A stretch of 64,000 bases of DNA from an uncultured Myxococcales bacterium (GTDB lineage Bacteria; Myxococcota_A; UBA9042): NCBI GenBank assembly GCA_903883645.1, contig CAISBR010000004.1, forward strand, positions 1-64,000. The letters run 5' to 3'. A program made the translations under genes and the position numbers. Positions 17,363 through 26,629 of the stretch are shown in pieces (within the stretch, counting starts at the first letter, position 1; each line of letters starts with the position of its first letter). Below the pieces are notes generated by a model. It was not told where the DNA came from, did not search any database, and saw only the letters and a list, made by a program, of their open reading frames with translations.

Positions 17363-18202
17363 GTGCGAGACGCTGTGCCCGACGGGGACTCTCAGCCCAC
17401 AACCCCTTGGTTCAAGCCGCTGTTGTTGCTGGGGTCCGTGCCGCTGGCCGCTGTAACCTATATGGGCGCGGTGGTGCTCTTTGCCGTGACCGCAGTGTGG
17501 CGCGCGCGGCGGCGACCGTATCGCTTCAGCTCCTATCTGCAGCAGATGGAGTTCGCCGGCGTCGGCTCGCTGGGTATTATCTTGCTCACTGGCACCTTTA
17601 CCGGCGCGGTGTTCGCCATCCAAACCTCTGTGGCCTTTGGTATTTTTAACGCGAAGGCGCTGATCGGCGGTTCGGTGACCCAGGCGCTGGTGCTCGAACT
17701 GGCCCCGACCATTGGTGCGCTGATGGTGGCGGGGCGGGTAGGCTCGGCCATGACAACCGAATTGGGCACGATGCGCGTGACCGAGCAGATCGATGCGCTC
17801 GAGACAATGGCTGTCGATCCGCTGCACTACTTGGTCGCACCGCGGCTAGTGGCGACCACGGTGATGATGCCGATGCTGACCATCGCGTTTAACGGCGTAG
17901 GCATGGTGGGCGCCTATCTGGTGTGCACAAGCCTGCTAGGTATTGACCGCGCTTCGTTTTTTTCGCGCATCTACGCTTGGCTCATACCGTCGGATATCTA
18001 TTGCTCGGTCGTAAAGGGCACGGCCTTCGGGGCGATCATCGGCGCCATCGCCCTGTACAAGGGCTTCAATGCCTCAGGCGGCTCGCGCGGCGTCGGCCTC
18101 GCCACCACCAGCACCGTGGTCACCGCCAGCGTCACCGTGCTCATCGTCGACTACTTGATCACCAGCTTGTGGATGGTCATCTTCCCCAGCATGGCGATCT
18201 GA
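17363..18202 (+). CDS. MlaE-type ABC transporter permease
   Basis: About 279 residues from GTG 17363 (or 275 from GTG 17375); the ORF track extends back to 17054 through the siroheme gene. The protein has five or six hydrophobic segments and the MlaE family core: GIILLTGTFTGAVFAIQTSVAF, LVLELAPTIGALMVAGRVGSAMTTELGTMRVTEQIDALE and PRLVATTVMMPMLTI. MlaE is the inner-membrane permease of phospholipid/sterol transport systems that maintain outer-membrane lipid asymmetry. The usual partners MlaF (ATPase) and MlaD (MCE protein) are not next to it here, so it must work with subunits encoded elsewhere. Confidence 0.88.
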   Translation: MRDAVPDGDSQPTTPWFKPLLLLGSVPLAAVTYMGAVVLFAVTAVWRARRRPYRFSSYLQQMEFAGVGSLGIILLTGTFTGAVFAIQTSVAFGIFNAKALIGGSVTQALVLELAPTIGALMVAGRVGSAMTTELGTMRVTEQIDALETMAVDPLHYLVAPRLVATTVMMPMLTIAFNGVGMVGAYLVCTSLLGIDRASFFSRIYAWLIPSDIYCSVVKGTAFGAIIGAIALYKGFNASGGSRGVGLATTSTVVTASVTVLIVDYLITSLWMVIFPSMAI

Positions 18203-18210
18203 GGCGCGGT

Positions 18211-18239
18211 TTGCACTTGCGGGGGCCGGCCCGTACACT
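18211..18239 (+). promoter_or_regulatory. Candidate promoter upstream of prfB
   Basis: TTGCAC (18211-18216) and TACACT (18234-18239) are 17 bases apart. The boxes are weak, but the placement is right for a transcript starting near 18246. Confidence 0.3.
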
Positions 18240-18250
18240 GCGCCGCGCTG

Positions 18251-18266
18251 CCCAGACCGGTCTGGG
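18251..18266. promoter_or_regulatory. Perfect 16-bp palindrome in the prfB leader
   Basis: CCCAGACCGGTCTGGG is a perfect dyad with no spacer, 20 bases before the prfB ATG and just downstream of the candidate -10 box. It could be an operator for a dimeric repressor; as RNA it could form only a hairpin with a very small loop. Confidence 0.45.
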
Positions 18267-18286
18267 GCGACCCTTCGCGAGGATAT

Positions 18287-19424
18287 ATGGCTACTTTTTC
18301 TGACCTGCGGGCCTGCGCCAGCGTGATCGATGTGCGAATCGATGCGCTGCGCAGGAGTCTTTGACTGCGATGCCAAAGCCGCACGATTACATGAACTTGA
18401 AGCCCTAAGCGCCGAGGGCGACTTCTGGCTCGATGCCGACCGCGCCCAAAAGCTGATGAAAGAGCGTGGCGACATTGCCGCCGATTTGGGCAATGTGCTC
18501 GAGCCTGAAGCCGTGGTGCGCGATGTGCGCGACATGGCTGAACTGGCTGAGATGGAAGGCGAAAGCGGGTTAATCGACGACTTGCAGAGCCAGCTCGACG
18601 ACGTGAGCGCCCGCCTCGACGCGGTGGAATTCGCCCGCACCATGTCGGGACACACCGACAAATCGCCCGCAATTCTGCAAATCAACGCCGGCGCGGGCGG
18701 CACCGAAAGCGCCGATTGGGCGTGGATGCTGCTGCGCATGTACACGCGCTGGGGCGAAACCCATGGCATGAAGGTCGAATTGCTCGACGAAGTGCCCGGC
18801 GAAGAAGCGGGCGTGCGCAACGCCGTGATCCGCGTCGAGGGGCCGTTTGCCTTCGGCTGGCTCAAGGCCGAGAACGGCGTGCACCGCCTGGTGCGCATCA
18901 GCCCATTTGACGCCGCCAAACGCCGCCACACCAGCTTTTGCAGCGTATTCGTGGTGCCCGAAGAAGACGACGAGATCGACATCGAGATCAACGAATTGGA
19001 CTTGCGAGTCGATACGTTCCGAGCCTCGGGCGCAGGCGGCCAGCACGTGAACCGCACCGACTCGGCCATCCGCTTGACCCACATCCCCACGGGCATTGCG
19101 GTGGCGGTGCAAGCCGAGCGCAGCCAGCACAAGAACCGCAGCTTGGCCATGAAGATGCTGAAAGCGCGGCTGATTGATCTGGAACGCAAGAAGCGCAACG
19201 CCGTCAAAGACGAGATCGAGGCCGCCAAGCTGGGCATTAACTTTGGCAGTCAGATTCGCAGCTACGTGCTGCAGCCGTACCAGATGGTCAAAGACCACCG
19301 CACCGGGCATCAGACCAGCAACACTTCTGGCGTGCTCGACGGCGATTTGGGTGAGTTTATGAAGGCTTATCTGCTGGCGTCGGCTTCGGGTGCGCCGCTG
19401 GCCGTGCAAGTCGACGACGACTAA
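18287..19424 (+). CDS. prfB: Peptide chain release factor 2, programmed +1 frameshift
   Basis: RF2 recognises UGA and UAA stop codons and triggers peptidyl-tRNA hydrolysis. A zero-frame ORF starts at ATG 18287 with GAGGA upstream, encodes MATFSDLRACASVIDVRIDA and a few more residues, and reaches CTT TGA C at 18359-18365. Codon 26 is UGA, exactly as in the well-known RF2 autoregulatory site, with an internal Shine-Dalgarno-like AGGAG just before CTTTGAC. A +1 shift continues as DCDAKAARLHELEALSAEGDFW. The ORF track instead lists an artefactual start at 18330. Downstream features are RISPFDAAKRRHTSF (SPF-type stop-recognition region) and ASGAGGQHVNRTDSA (catalytic GGQ). The shifted product is about 378 residues. 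Confidence 0.95.
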
Positions 19425-19455
19425 CTTCGCGACCCTGGGCAAGAAACCAACTGGG

Positions 19456-19516
19456 CTAAAAAACCGAAAGCCCGGAACGCGGTCCTACTCCAAAGAGTAA
19501 GGCGCGCCCGGGCTTA
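19456..19516 (-). terminator. Rho-independent terminator of the tRNA operon
   Basis: On the minus strand, AAGCCCGG (complement of 19508-19515) pairs with CCGGGCTT (complement of 19468-19475). An inner TTACTC/GAGTA stem is present, and a run of six T follows (complement of 19458-19463). It lies directly downstream of tRNA-Glu. On the plus strand there is no T-run, so prfB is not terminated intrinsically by it. Confidence 0.75.
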
Positions 19517-19521
19517 CGGTA

Positions 19522-19597
19522 TGGCGTCCCCAGCGGGAATCGAACCCGCGTTATCGGCGTGAAAGGCCGGTGTCCTAGGCCGCTAGACGATGGGGAC
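19522..19597 (-). tRNA. tRNA-Glu (anticodon TTC)
   Basis: On the minus strand the sequence begins GTCCCCATCGTCTAGCGG and ends GTTCGAATCCCGCTGGGGACGCCA. The acceptor arm GTCCCC/GGGGAC pairs, the anticodon loop CCTTTCAC holds TTC, and CCA is encoded. The length is 76 nt. It is followed by a Rho-independent terminator and lies one base from tRNA-Lys. Confidence 0.95.
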
Positions 19598-19598
19598 G

Positions 19599-19674
19599 TG
19601 GTGAGCCGGGAGGGGATCGAACCCTCGACCAACAGATTAAAAGTCTGCTGCTCTACCGACTGAGCTACCGGCTC
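19599..19674 (-). tRNA. tRNA-Lys (anticodon TTT)
   Basis: On the minus strand it begins GAGCCGGTAGCTCAGTCGG, has the anticodon arm CAGACTTTTAATCTG (anticodon TTT), the T arm GAGGGTTCGATCCCCTC, and ends CCGGCTCACCA. The acceptor stem pairs fully and CCA is encoded; length 76 nt. It is upstream of tRNA-Glu in the same transcription unit. Confidence 0.95.
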
Positions 19675-19701
19675 GGTAGGTCGGCGAATCCGGAGACACT
19701 C

Positions 19702-19753
19702 TTGAGAAGTGTCCTTGAGAAGTGTCCTTGAGAAGTGTCCTTGAGAGGTGTCA
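19702..19753. repeat. 13-bp tandem repeat, four copies
   Basis: ttgagaagtgtcc occurs three times exactly (19702-19714, 19715-19727, 19728-19740), and a fourth copy, ttgagaggtgtca, follows. It lies immediately upstream of tRNA-Lys on the minus strand and could influence the tRNA promoter; otherwise it is a short replication-slippage array. Confidence 0.75.
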
Positions 19754-19856
19754 CGTTGCGGTGGCCTAAGTCCGCGTGCCCGCGCAGGGCCGGCGAAGTT
19801 TAGAGACGATTGCCGGCAGCGTCAAGGGGGCTCGCTGGCAACGTCGCGTTCTGTAG

Positions 19857-19885
19857 TTGACAGCGCGCAGCAATGACCGCACATT
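19857..19885 (+). promoter_or_regulatory. Candidate lepA promoter
   Basis: A perfect -35 box TTGACA (19857-19862) is followed after 17 bases by CACATT (19880-19885), a weak -10. It sits about 45 bases before the lepA ATG in an otherwise featureless intergenic stretch. Confidence 0.35.
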
Positions 19886-19930
19886 GCGCGACGTTCCAGC
19901 CCGTCGCTGGCCCACTACCGCAGCGAGCCG

Positions 19931-21739
19931 ATGAAGGCCAACCACATCCGAAATTTTAGCATTATCGCCCACATCGACCACGGCAAGTCGACGCTGGCGG
20001 ACCGCATCCTCGAGCTGACTGGCGCCGTAGAAAAGCGCGATATGCAAGAGCAGTACCTCGATTCGATGGATATCGAGCGCGAGCGCGGCATTACCATCAA
20101 GTCGCAGGCCGTGCGGCTGCACTATGTGGCCAAAGACGGCATCGACTACATGCTGCACCTGATCGACACGCCCGGACATGTGGATTTTCATTACGAAGTC
20201 TCGCGTTCGCTGGCGGCGTGCGAGGGTGCGCTGCTGGTGGTCGATGCGTCGCAAGGGGTCGAAGCGCAGACACTGGCCAATGTGTACCTGGCGCTCGATC
20301 AAGGGCTCGAATTGGTGCCCGTGATCAACAAGATCGACCTGCCCGCGGCCCGGCCCGACGAGGTGGTGCGCGAGATCGAAGAGGGTATCGGCATCGACGC
20401 CTCGGGCGCGGTGTTCGCTTCGGGCAAGACCGGCCTGGGTATTGTAGAGCTGCTCGAAGCGGTGATTGCCCACGTGCCGCCGCCCGAAGGTGACCCCGAA
20501 GCCCCGCTTCGCGCAATGGTTTTTGACAGCCAGTACGACAACTACCGCGGCGTGTTGGTGCAGGTTCGCATCATCGATGGCAGCGTGAAGAAGGGCGATC
20601 GCGTCTACTTCATGGAGTCGGGCAGCGAGTACGAGGTGCTCGAAGTCCGCATTCGCACTCCCAAAGATGTGATCGTCGATCAGCTGAGCTTTGGCGAGTC
20701 GGGCGTGCTGGTCTGCGGCATCAAGACCGTGCGCGATGTGCAAGTCGGCGAAACAATTACGGGGGCCAAGCGCCGCGCCGAGCACGCGCTCAAGGGCTTC
20801 AAGAAAATTCAGCAGATGGTGTTCTCGGGCATCTTCCCGGTGGAATCGCACGATTACGAAAAGCTGCGCGACGCCATCGAAAAACTGGCGCTCAACGACT
20901 CGGCGTTTTCGTGGGAGCCCGAGACTAGCTCCGCGCTCGGCTTCGGTTTTCGCTGTGGTTTCTTAGGCATGCTGCACATGGAGGTGTTCCAAGAGCGGCT
21001 CGAGCGCGAGTTCGACGTCGACCTGATCACCACGGCGCCCAGTGTCGTGTATCATGTCTACAAGAACGACAAGACCATGCTCGAAATCAGCAATCCCGGC
21101 GATCTGCCGCCCACGGGCGACATTGACCGCATCGAGGAGCCGATCGTGCGGGCGACGATCCACACGCCGACCGACCACATTGGGCCGATCGTCAAGCTGT
21201 GCACCGATCGCCGCGGTCACCAAAAAGACATGCGCTACATCTCGCAAACCCGCGTCATGCTCGAGTACGAGATTCCGCTGGCCGAGATCGTGTTCGACTT
21301 TTTTGACAAGCTGAAAACAGCGACGCGCGGCTACGCGAGCTTAGATTATGAATTCAAGATGTTCCGTGCCGACGACCTGGTGCGACTCGACGTTTTGCTC
21401 CACAGCGACATCGTTGACGCCCTGAGCGTGATCGTCCACCGCGAAAAATCGTACGAAAAGGGCAAGGCCCTGGTGCATCGCCTGCGCAAAGTGATTCCGC
21501 GTCAGCAGTTCGACGTGGCGATCCAGGCGGCGGTGGGTGCTCGCATCATCTCGCGCGAGACCGTCAAGGCTATGCGCAAAGATGTGACGGCCAAGTGCTA
21601 TGGCGGCGATATCTCGCGGAAACGCAAGCTTTTAGAGCGGCAGAAAGAGGGCAAGAAGCGCATGAAGATGGTCGGCACGGTCGATGTGCCGCAAGAGGCG
21701 TTCTTGGCCGTACTGTCGAGCGACGACGATGACGATTAG
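19931..21739 (+). CDS. lepA: Elongation factor 4
   Basis: A 602-residue ribosome-associated GTPase that can back-translocate or rescue stalled ribosomes. G motifs: [14 protein letters not shown] (G1), [10 protein letters not shown] (G2), DTPGHVDF (G3), NKIDLP (G4) and a G5-like ASGKTG. The domain order matches EF4: G domain, beta-barrel, EF-G-like domains III/V, and the EF4-specific C-terminal domain with [28 protein letters not shown]. The length is standard. It is convergent with the muramidase-like gene 18 bases downstream. Confidence 0.97.
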   Translation: MKANHIRNFSIIAHIDHGKSTLADRILELTGAVEKRDMQEQYLDSMDIERERGITIKSQAVRLHYVAKDGIDYMLHLIDTPGHVDFHYEVSRSLAACEGALLVVDASQGVEAQTLANVYLALDQGLELVPVINKIDLPAARPDEVVREIEEGIGIDASGAVFASGKTGLGIVELLEAVIAHVPPPEGDPEAPLRAMVFDSQYDNYRGVLVQVRIIDGSVKKGDRVYFMESGSEYEVLEVRIRTPKDVIVDQLSFGESGVLVCGIKTVRDVQVGETITGAKRRAEHALKGFKKIQQMVFSGIFPVESHDYEKLRDAIEKLALNDSAFSWEPETSSALGFGFRCGFLGMLHMEVFQERLEREFDVDLITTAPSVVYHVYKNDKTMLEISNPGDLPPTGDIDRIEEPIVRATIHTPTDHIGPIVKLCTDRRGHQKDMRYISQTRVMLEYEIPLAEIVFDFFDKLKTATRGYASLDYEFKMFRADDLVRLDVLLHSDIVDALSVIVHREKSYEKGKALVHRLRKVIPRQQFDVAIQAAVGARIISRETVKAMRKDVTAKCYGGDISRKRKLLERQKEGKKRMKMVGTVDVPQEAFLAVLSSDDDDD

Positions 21740-21757
21740 GTTGTAACCAACTGAATC

Positions 21758-22564
21758 TTACGACTTTTTTCGCGTGCGTTTGACCGGTTTGCCATCGTCG
21801 TCGTCATCGCCGCCTGGCTTGACCGCCTGCTTGTATGCCTGCGCCGAGGCGGCCAGCGCCTGGTCGTAGCCCAGAGCACCGTAGCCCGGACCAGCACGCA
21901 ACAGGGCCACGCCCGCCCAATCTGCCTGACCAATCGCGGTCTTAAGCGAGGGATCGCCAGCAATCACCGCCGTCACCGCATCGAGTTGTGCCGTCGCATT
22001 GCCATCGAGCGCCTGCTTCATCGCCTCGGCCGACGGATAACCCGCTGCCACGGCCTCGCTACCGCTCACTTGCCCAAGGCCCATCCGCAACGAGCGATGC
22101 GCCGCCTCGCCGTCGAGCGCTTTGGCCTGGTCGAAGACGCGCTGCTCAGCCTGCTGGTCGCGGTGGGTCGCCGCCAGCCAGCGCCCCGTTTCGCGAAAAA
22201 AAGCATAGGGTTCAAAGCGAATGGCCAGAGTCTCGTTACCGGCGAGCTTGGGCACGTACTGGCCCTCGGTCAGCACCACCGCCGCCAGATTCTCGCCCGG
22301 CACACCCAACTTGCCCGCCGACTGCTGCAGTTGTTCGCCATGTTGCGCCGCCAGGGTGAGGGCCGCCTGATGCAGCTCGCTGGCTGGCCCCGTAGGAGTT
22401 ACCGCAGGTTGCGACCCCGAGGTGCCCGGCGAACGCGCTGCAGCGGCCCCCTGGTAGCGATGGCCAGCGGCACTATCGGTCGCACCACGGCCAACCGCAA
22501 CCGTCTTGCCCGAGCTTGGCGCGGGTCGCGTGGTCTGCTGCTGCTTGGGCGCGTCGTGCTTCAT
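21758..22564 (-). CDS. N-acetylmuramidase-like (DUF3380-type) protein
   Basis: About 268 residues from ATG 22564 (MKHDAPKQQQ); the ORF track uses an upstream TTG. There is no signal peptide. Residues 1-70 are Pro/Ser/Gly-rich and probably disordered. Residues about 75-245 resemble the phage-type N-acetylmuramidase domain: AAVVLTEGQYVP (position of the catalytic Glu), ETLAIRFEPYAFFRET (compare ILFERH), SLRMGLGQVSGSEAVAAGYPS (compare SWGLFQIMGFN) and DWAGVALLRAGPGY (compare FARGYNG). Key aromatic positions are altered, so activity is uncertain. The C-terminus is acidic then basic (DDDDDGKPVKRTRKKS). It may be a peptidoglycan-binding or cryptic lytic protein. Confidence 0.6.
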   Translation of the reverse strand: MKHDAPKQQQTTRPAPSSGKTVAVGRGATDSAAGHRYQGAAAARSPGTSGSQPAVTPTGPASELHQAALTLAAQHGEQLQQSAGKLGVPGENLAAVVLTEGQYVPKLAGNETLAIRFEPYAFFRETGRWLAATHRDQQAEQRVFDQAKALDGEAAHRSLRMGLGQVSGSEAVAAGYPSAEAMKQALDGNATAQLDAVTAVIAGDPSLKTAIGQADWAGVALLRAGPGYGALGYDQALAASAQAYKQAVKPGGDDDDDGKPVKRTRKKS

Positions 22565-22625
22565 GATCACCGCGGCATGGCCGTTGAACTGTTTTGCCAC
22601 GGCTCGGCCGCATTCGCAAACCTTT

Positions 22626-22678
22626 GGGCGCAAAGCCGACCGCAAGGGCTCACAGTTTGACCTTTTGCGCCCGGTCGG
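22626..22678. promoter_or_regulatory. Interlocked inverted repeats (possible pseudoknot) before the sigma-factor gene
   Basis: GGGCGCAAA (22626-22634) is complementary to TTTGCGCCC (22664-22672), and CCGACCG (22636-22642) is complementary to CGGTCGG (22672-22678). The order A-B-A'-B' is that of an H-type pseudoknot, ending 12 bases before the AGGAG ribosome site. It could equally be two overlapping operator dyads. Confidence 0.4.
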
Positions 22679-22701
22679 TGTCCAATCGGCAGGAGCGTTC
22701 C

Positions 22702-23340
22702 ATGTCGGTGTCGTCCAATTCCCTTGCTCATCTTCCGTTGCCGCAGGTACCTATGGCCGCCGCGCACGATGATCCCCAGCAAGATGACAATCGACTGCTG
22801 CAGCAAGTGGTGCAAGGCGACCGCCAAGCGTTTGCCGTGCTGGTTCGCCGCCATCAGCGCACGGTTTTTCATGTGGCCTGGCGCTATGTCGGCGACGACG
22901 AAGATGCCCGCGATGTGACCCAAGCCGCGTTTGTGCGCGCCTGGCAAAATTGCGCAAGTTTTCGCGGCGACTCCAGTTTTCGCACTTGGCTCGTGCAGAT
23001 TGCCATCAATTTGGCGTTGAATTTCCGCCGTGATCGCAGTCGGCGCCGCCAAGAGCCCCTGGGCGACGAGCAGACCACCCTGCCCGACCCGCACACCCAG
23101 CACCCAACCGACCGTATTGCCCACGCCGAGACGGCGGAACAGCTGCGGCAAGCGGTCGAGGCCCTGCCACCCAAGCAGCGGATGGTGGTCGAGCTGCGCG
23201 TGCATGAGGGCCTTTCGTTTAAAGAAGTAGCCGACATCGCCGAGTGCAGCGAAGACGCGGCCAAAGCCAATTTTCACTACGCGCTGAAGCGTTTGCGCAG
23301 CTTGCTCGCGCCGGTGCCCCAGGCCAAGGCCGAGCGCTAG
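22702..23340 (+). CDS. ECF-type RNA polymerase sigma factor
   Basis: A 212-residue sigma-70-family group 4 factor from ATG 22702, with AGGAG six bases upstream. Region 2 (about 30-100): LLQQVVQGDRQAFAVLVRRHQRTVFHVAWRYVGDDEDARDVTQAAFVRAWQN. Region 4 (about 145-200): LPPKQRMVVELRVHEGLSFKEVADIAECSEDAAKANFHYALKRL. It directs RNA polymerase to envelope-stress-type promoters. It is followed by its likely zinc anti-sigma factor and a periplasmic protein, the usual RpoE-like arrangement. The regulon is unknown. Confidence 0.92.
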   Translation: MSVSSNSLAHLPLPQVPMAAAHDDPQQDDNRLLQQVVQGDRQAFAVLVRRHQRTVFHVAWRYVGDDEDARDVTQAAFVRAWQNCASFRGDSSFRTWLVQIAINLALNFRRDRSRRRQEPLGDEQTTLPDPHTQHPTDRIAHAETAEQLRQAVEALPPKQRMVVELRVHEGLSFKEVADIAECSEDAAKANFHYALKRLRSLLAPVPQAKAER

Positions 23341-23367
23341 CCGCAGGCGATGCCACAGGAGGATACG

Positions 23368-24015
23368 ATGCAACCCCATGATCCCCAAAATGATCCCTTA
23401 AGGCAAAGGCCTGCGCCACGCTTTGAGGTGATCGCCGGCGGCAAGCCAGATCGCTGTCAAGAGCTCGCGGAGGAGTTGGCGCTGTGGACCGACGATGCGC
23501 TCGACGACGAGCAGGCCCAGCAAGTAGCTGATCACGTTCGTGTTTGCCGCGCTTGTGCCAGCGAGGCCCGGGCTTTGCGCGAGACGCTGGCTCTGCTGCG
23601 CGATGCCGATGAGCGCAGTCGCCCAGCGCGGACCCCCGGGTTTTGGAGTGCACTGGAAACGTCGGTGCTTACCGAGGTCGATCGACAGCCGCAGGCGACG
23701 CCTTGGTGGCAACGCTCGGCGTGGCGCTTTGGGCTCGCGACGGCCCTGGCAGCCGTGGTACTGGGTGCAGTGGCGGTGCCGATGGCGCATTGGTTGGCCC
23801 AAGCTCCGGCAGAGGCCGCGGCGACGGGCGACGCGGTGGCAGTGTTTGGCACGGCCAGCGAGGCCGTTACTGAAGATCGCAATTTTGTAAATGATCTGGC
23901 TGCGACGGACGATGACCCGCTGGGCACAGTCGATGAACTCGACGACCTCGACGATGTAGACCTGGACGCCTTGGGCACTGCCATGGACGACCCGAATAAC
24001 GGACATGGAGCCTAA
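23368..24015 (+). CDS. Zinc-finger anti-sigma factor, single-pass membrane
   Basis: A 215-residue protein from ATG 23368 with a perfect AGGAGG five bases upstream. The N-terminal ZAS domain carries CQELAEELALWTDDALDDEQ followed by HVRVCRACAS, the Hx3Cx2C zinc-binding motif of anti-sigma factors. One transmembrane helix (GLATALAAVVLGAVAVPMA, about 130-150) separates it from an acidic periplasmic tail (DELDDLDDVDLDALG). It should hold the upstream sigma factor at the membrane until signalled. It lies 27 bases downstream of the sigma gene in one operon. Confidence 0.88.
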   Translation: MQPHDPQNDPLRQRPAPRFEVIAGGKPDRCQELAEELALWTDDALDDEQAQQVADHVRVCRACASEARALRETLALLRDADERSRPARTPGFWSALETSVLTEVDRQPQATPWWQRSAWRFGLATALAAVVLGAVAVPMAHWLAQAPAEAAATGDAVAVFGTASEAVTEDRNFVNDLAATDDDPLGTVDELDDLDDVDLDALGTAMDDPNNGHGA

Positions 24016-24019
24016 GGTG

Positions 24020-24661
24020 ATGCTTGTACGCCCCTTTCGCCGGCACTGGGCGGCCTTGAATGCCGCGGTGACCGTAGCCGTGCTGGGCCTAGCGACCTCG
24101 CCTGTGCTGGCCGAGGATGCCCTGCCGCCCCGCCCCGCCGCCAGCACGACGGCTGCGCCCGCGCCCCTGCCGCCGCAACTTGGCAAGCCGCCCACCGCCA
24201 AGCCGGCCAAGCCGCCCAGCAAGGTCGATCCCAAACAGCGCGAGGCGGCGAAACAGAAATTGCTGCAAAGCATCCGCGCCATGCGGGCCAAAGAATTGGG
24301 CGACGTGCTGAACCCCGATACCGCGGCGGTGGCCAAGGTGGTCGAGCTGTCGTCGGGTTTTGAAGATCAGCTGGTGGCGGCCCGCCAAGATCTCAGGCAA
24401 AAGCGCAGCGCTATCGATATCTTGCTAGCCCAACCCAAGCCAGATGACCCGGCACTCAACCGAGCGGTCGACGCCCTGATGGCCCAGCGCAGAAAGCTAG
24501 AAGACATCGAGGCCGAGCGCACCGCGGCATTACGCAAGGTGCTGACGCCAAATCAGTTTGCCCGTGTGGTAGTGGCGTGGCCGCGCATCAATCGGCGCAT
24601 TCAAGAGCAGCTGTATCGGGCGCTGCTGTCGGCGAAGCAGGGCGCGGTCGACGTCGAGTAA
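24020..24661 (+). CDS. Periplasmic helical protein, Spy/CpxP-like
   Basis: About 213 residues from ATG 24020 (an ATG at 24005 would overlap the anti-sigma stop). The signal peptide ends near SPVLAEDA; a Pro/Ala-rich linker follows. From about residue 70 it is almost wholly helical, ending with LTPNQFARVVVAWPRINRRI. That LTPxQ motif is typical of the Spy/CpxP/ZraP/CnrX class of periplasmic helical hairpins that act as chaperones or metal sensors in sigma or two-component systems. As the third gene of the sigma / anti-sigma operon it is a plausible sensor or effector of envelope stress. Confidence 0.68.
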   Translation: MLVRPFRRHWAALNAAVTVAVLGLATSPVLAEDALPPRPAASTTAAPAPLPPQLGKPPTAKPAKPPSKVDPKQREAAKQKLLQSIRAMRAKELGDVLNPDTAAVAKVVELSSGFEDQLVAARQDLRQKRSAIDILLAQPKPDDPALNRAVDALMAQRRKLEDIEAERTAALRKVLTPNQFARVVVAWPRINRRIQEQLYRALLSAKQGAVDVE

Positions 24662-24691
24662 ACCGGCAGACGCCAACAGGCGAAATTGCGG

Positions 24692-25945
<1,254 letters not shown>

Positions 25946-26074
25946 GGTGACCTCCGGGGCCGGCATTGTCGGTCAAGTGCGGCGACCTGCAAAGGGCACA
26001 TGCGCGTGCGCGGTTGACAACGTAGCCACAGTTCGAAAAAACGCAGCTGCGGGCCGCTCCCGCTTGAGCGCGCA

Positions 26075-26629
26075 ATGCCCCTGCCCTGGATGGAACACAG
26101 TCGCACGCAGATAGCCGAAACCCGTGTTTTTACAGTGTGGTCGACCCAGCGCGCGTCGCCGCGTACGGGCGCGGTCCACACGTTTGGCCTGATCGACTGC
26201 CCCGATTGGGTCAATGTGGTGCCGCTGACGGATACCGGCGAGCTGGTGATGATCGAGCAATTTCGCCATGGCATTTCTGCAGTTACACTAGAAGTGCCGG
26301 GCGGCATGGTCGACCCGGGCGAGTCGCCGCTCGAGGCCGCCCGCCGCGAGCTGCTCGAAGAAACGGGATATGCCTGTCGCGAGATCCGCCCACTGGGCGC
26401 GGTGCATCCCAATCCGGCCCTGCAACCCAATCGCTGCCACTCGTTCGTGGCACTGGGCTGCCACAAAGTGTGCGAGCCGCATTTCGATTCGACGGAAGAC
26501 TGTCGCCTAAAGGTGGTGCAAGCCGATCAGGCCGGCGCGTTGGTGGGCGATGGCTCCATTACGCATGCGCTGGTGATCACGGCGTTTTCGTATGCTTGGT
26601 TGCAGGGTTACCTACCTATCAAGCCCTAG
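26075..26629 (+). CDS. NUDIX hydrolase
   Basis: A 184-residue protein. The NUDIX box GMVDPGESPLEAARRELLEETGY matches GX5EX7REUXEEXGU completely. The N-terminal beta region (TQIAETRVFTVWS, GLIDCPDWVNVVPLTDTGELVMIEQFRHGI) and the upstream EVPGG segment resemble ADP-ribose pyrophosphatases, so nucleotide-sugar or ADP-ribose clearance is likely. It is divergent from hisD and its stop abuts the convergent PilZ gene stop. Confidence 0.9.
   Translation: MPLPWMEHSRTQIAETRVFTVWSTQRASPRTGAVHTFGLIDCPDWVNVVPLTDTGELVMIEQFRHGISAVTLEVPGGMVDPGESPLEAARRELLEETGYACREIRPLGAVHPNPALQPNRCHSFVALGCHKVCEPHFDSTEDCRLKVVQADQAGALVGDGSITHALVITAFSYAWLQGYLPIKP

Noticed and set aside
18074-19237. 387-residue minus-strand ORF opposite prfB
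   Set aside because: Ser/Ala/Arg-rich shadow of the RF2 gene.
18330-19424. ORF-track RF2 start at 18330
   Set aside because: The first residues (MCESMRCAGVF) are in the wrong frame for RF2; the true N-terminus is reached through the CTTTGAC frameshift from ATG 18287.
26014-26046. TTGACA at about 26016 as a promoter for the NUDIX gene
   Set aside because: The -35 box is perfect but the sequence 17 bases on (AAAAAC) is not a credible -10 box.
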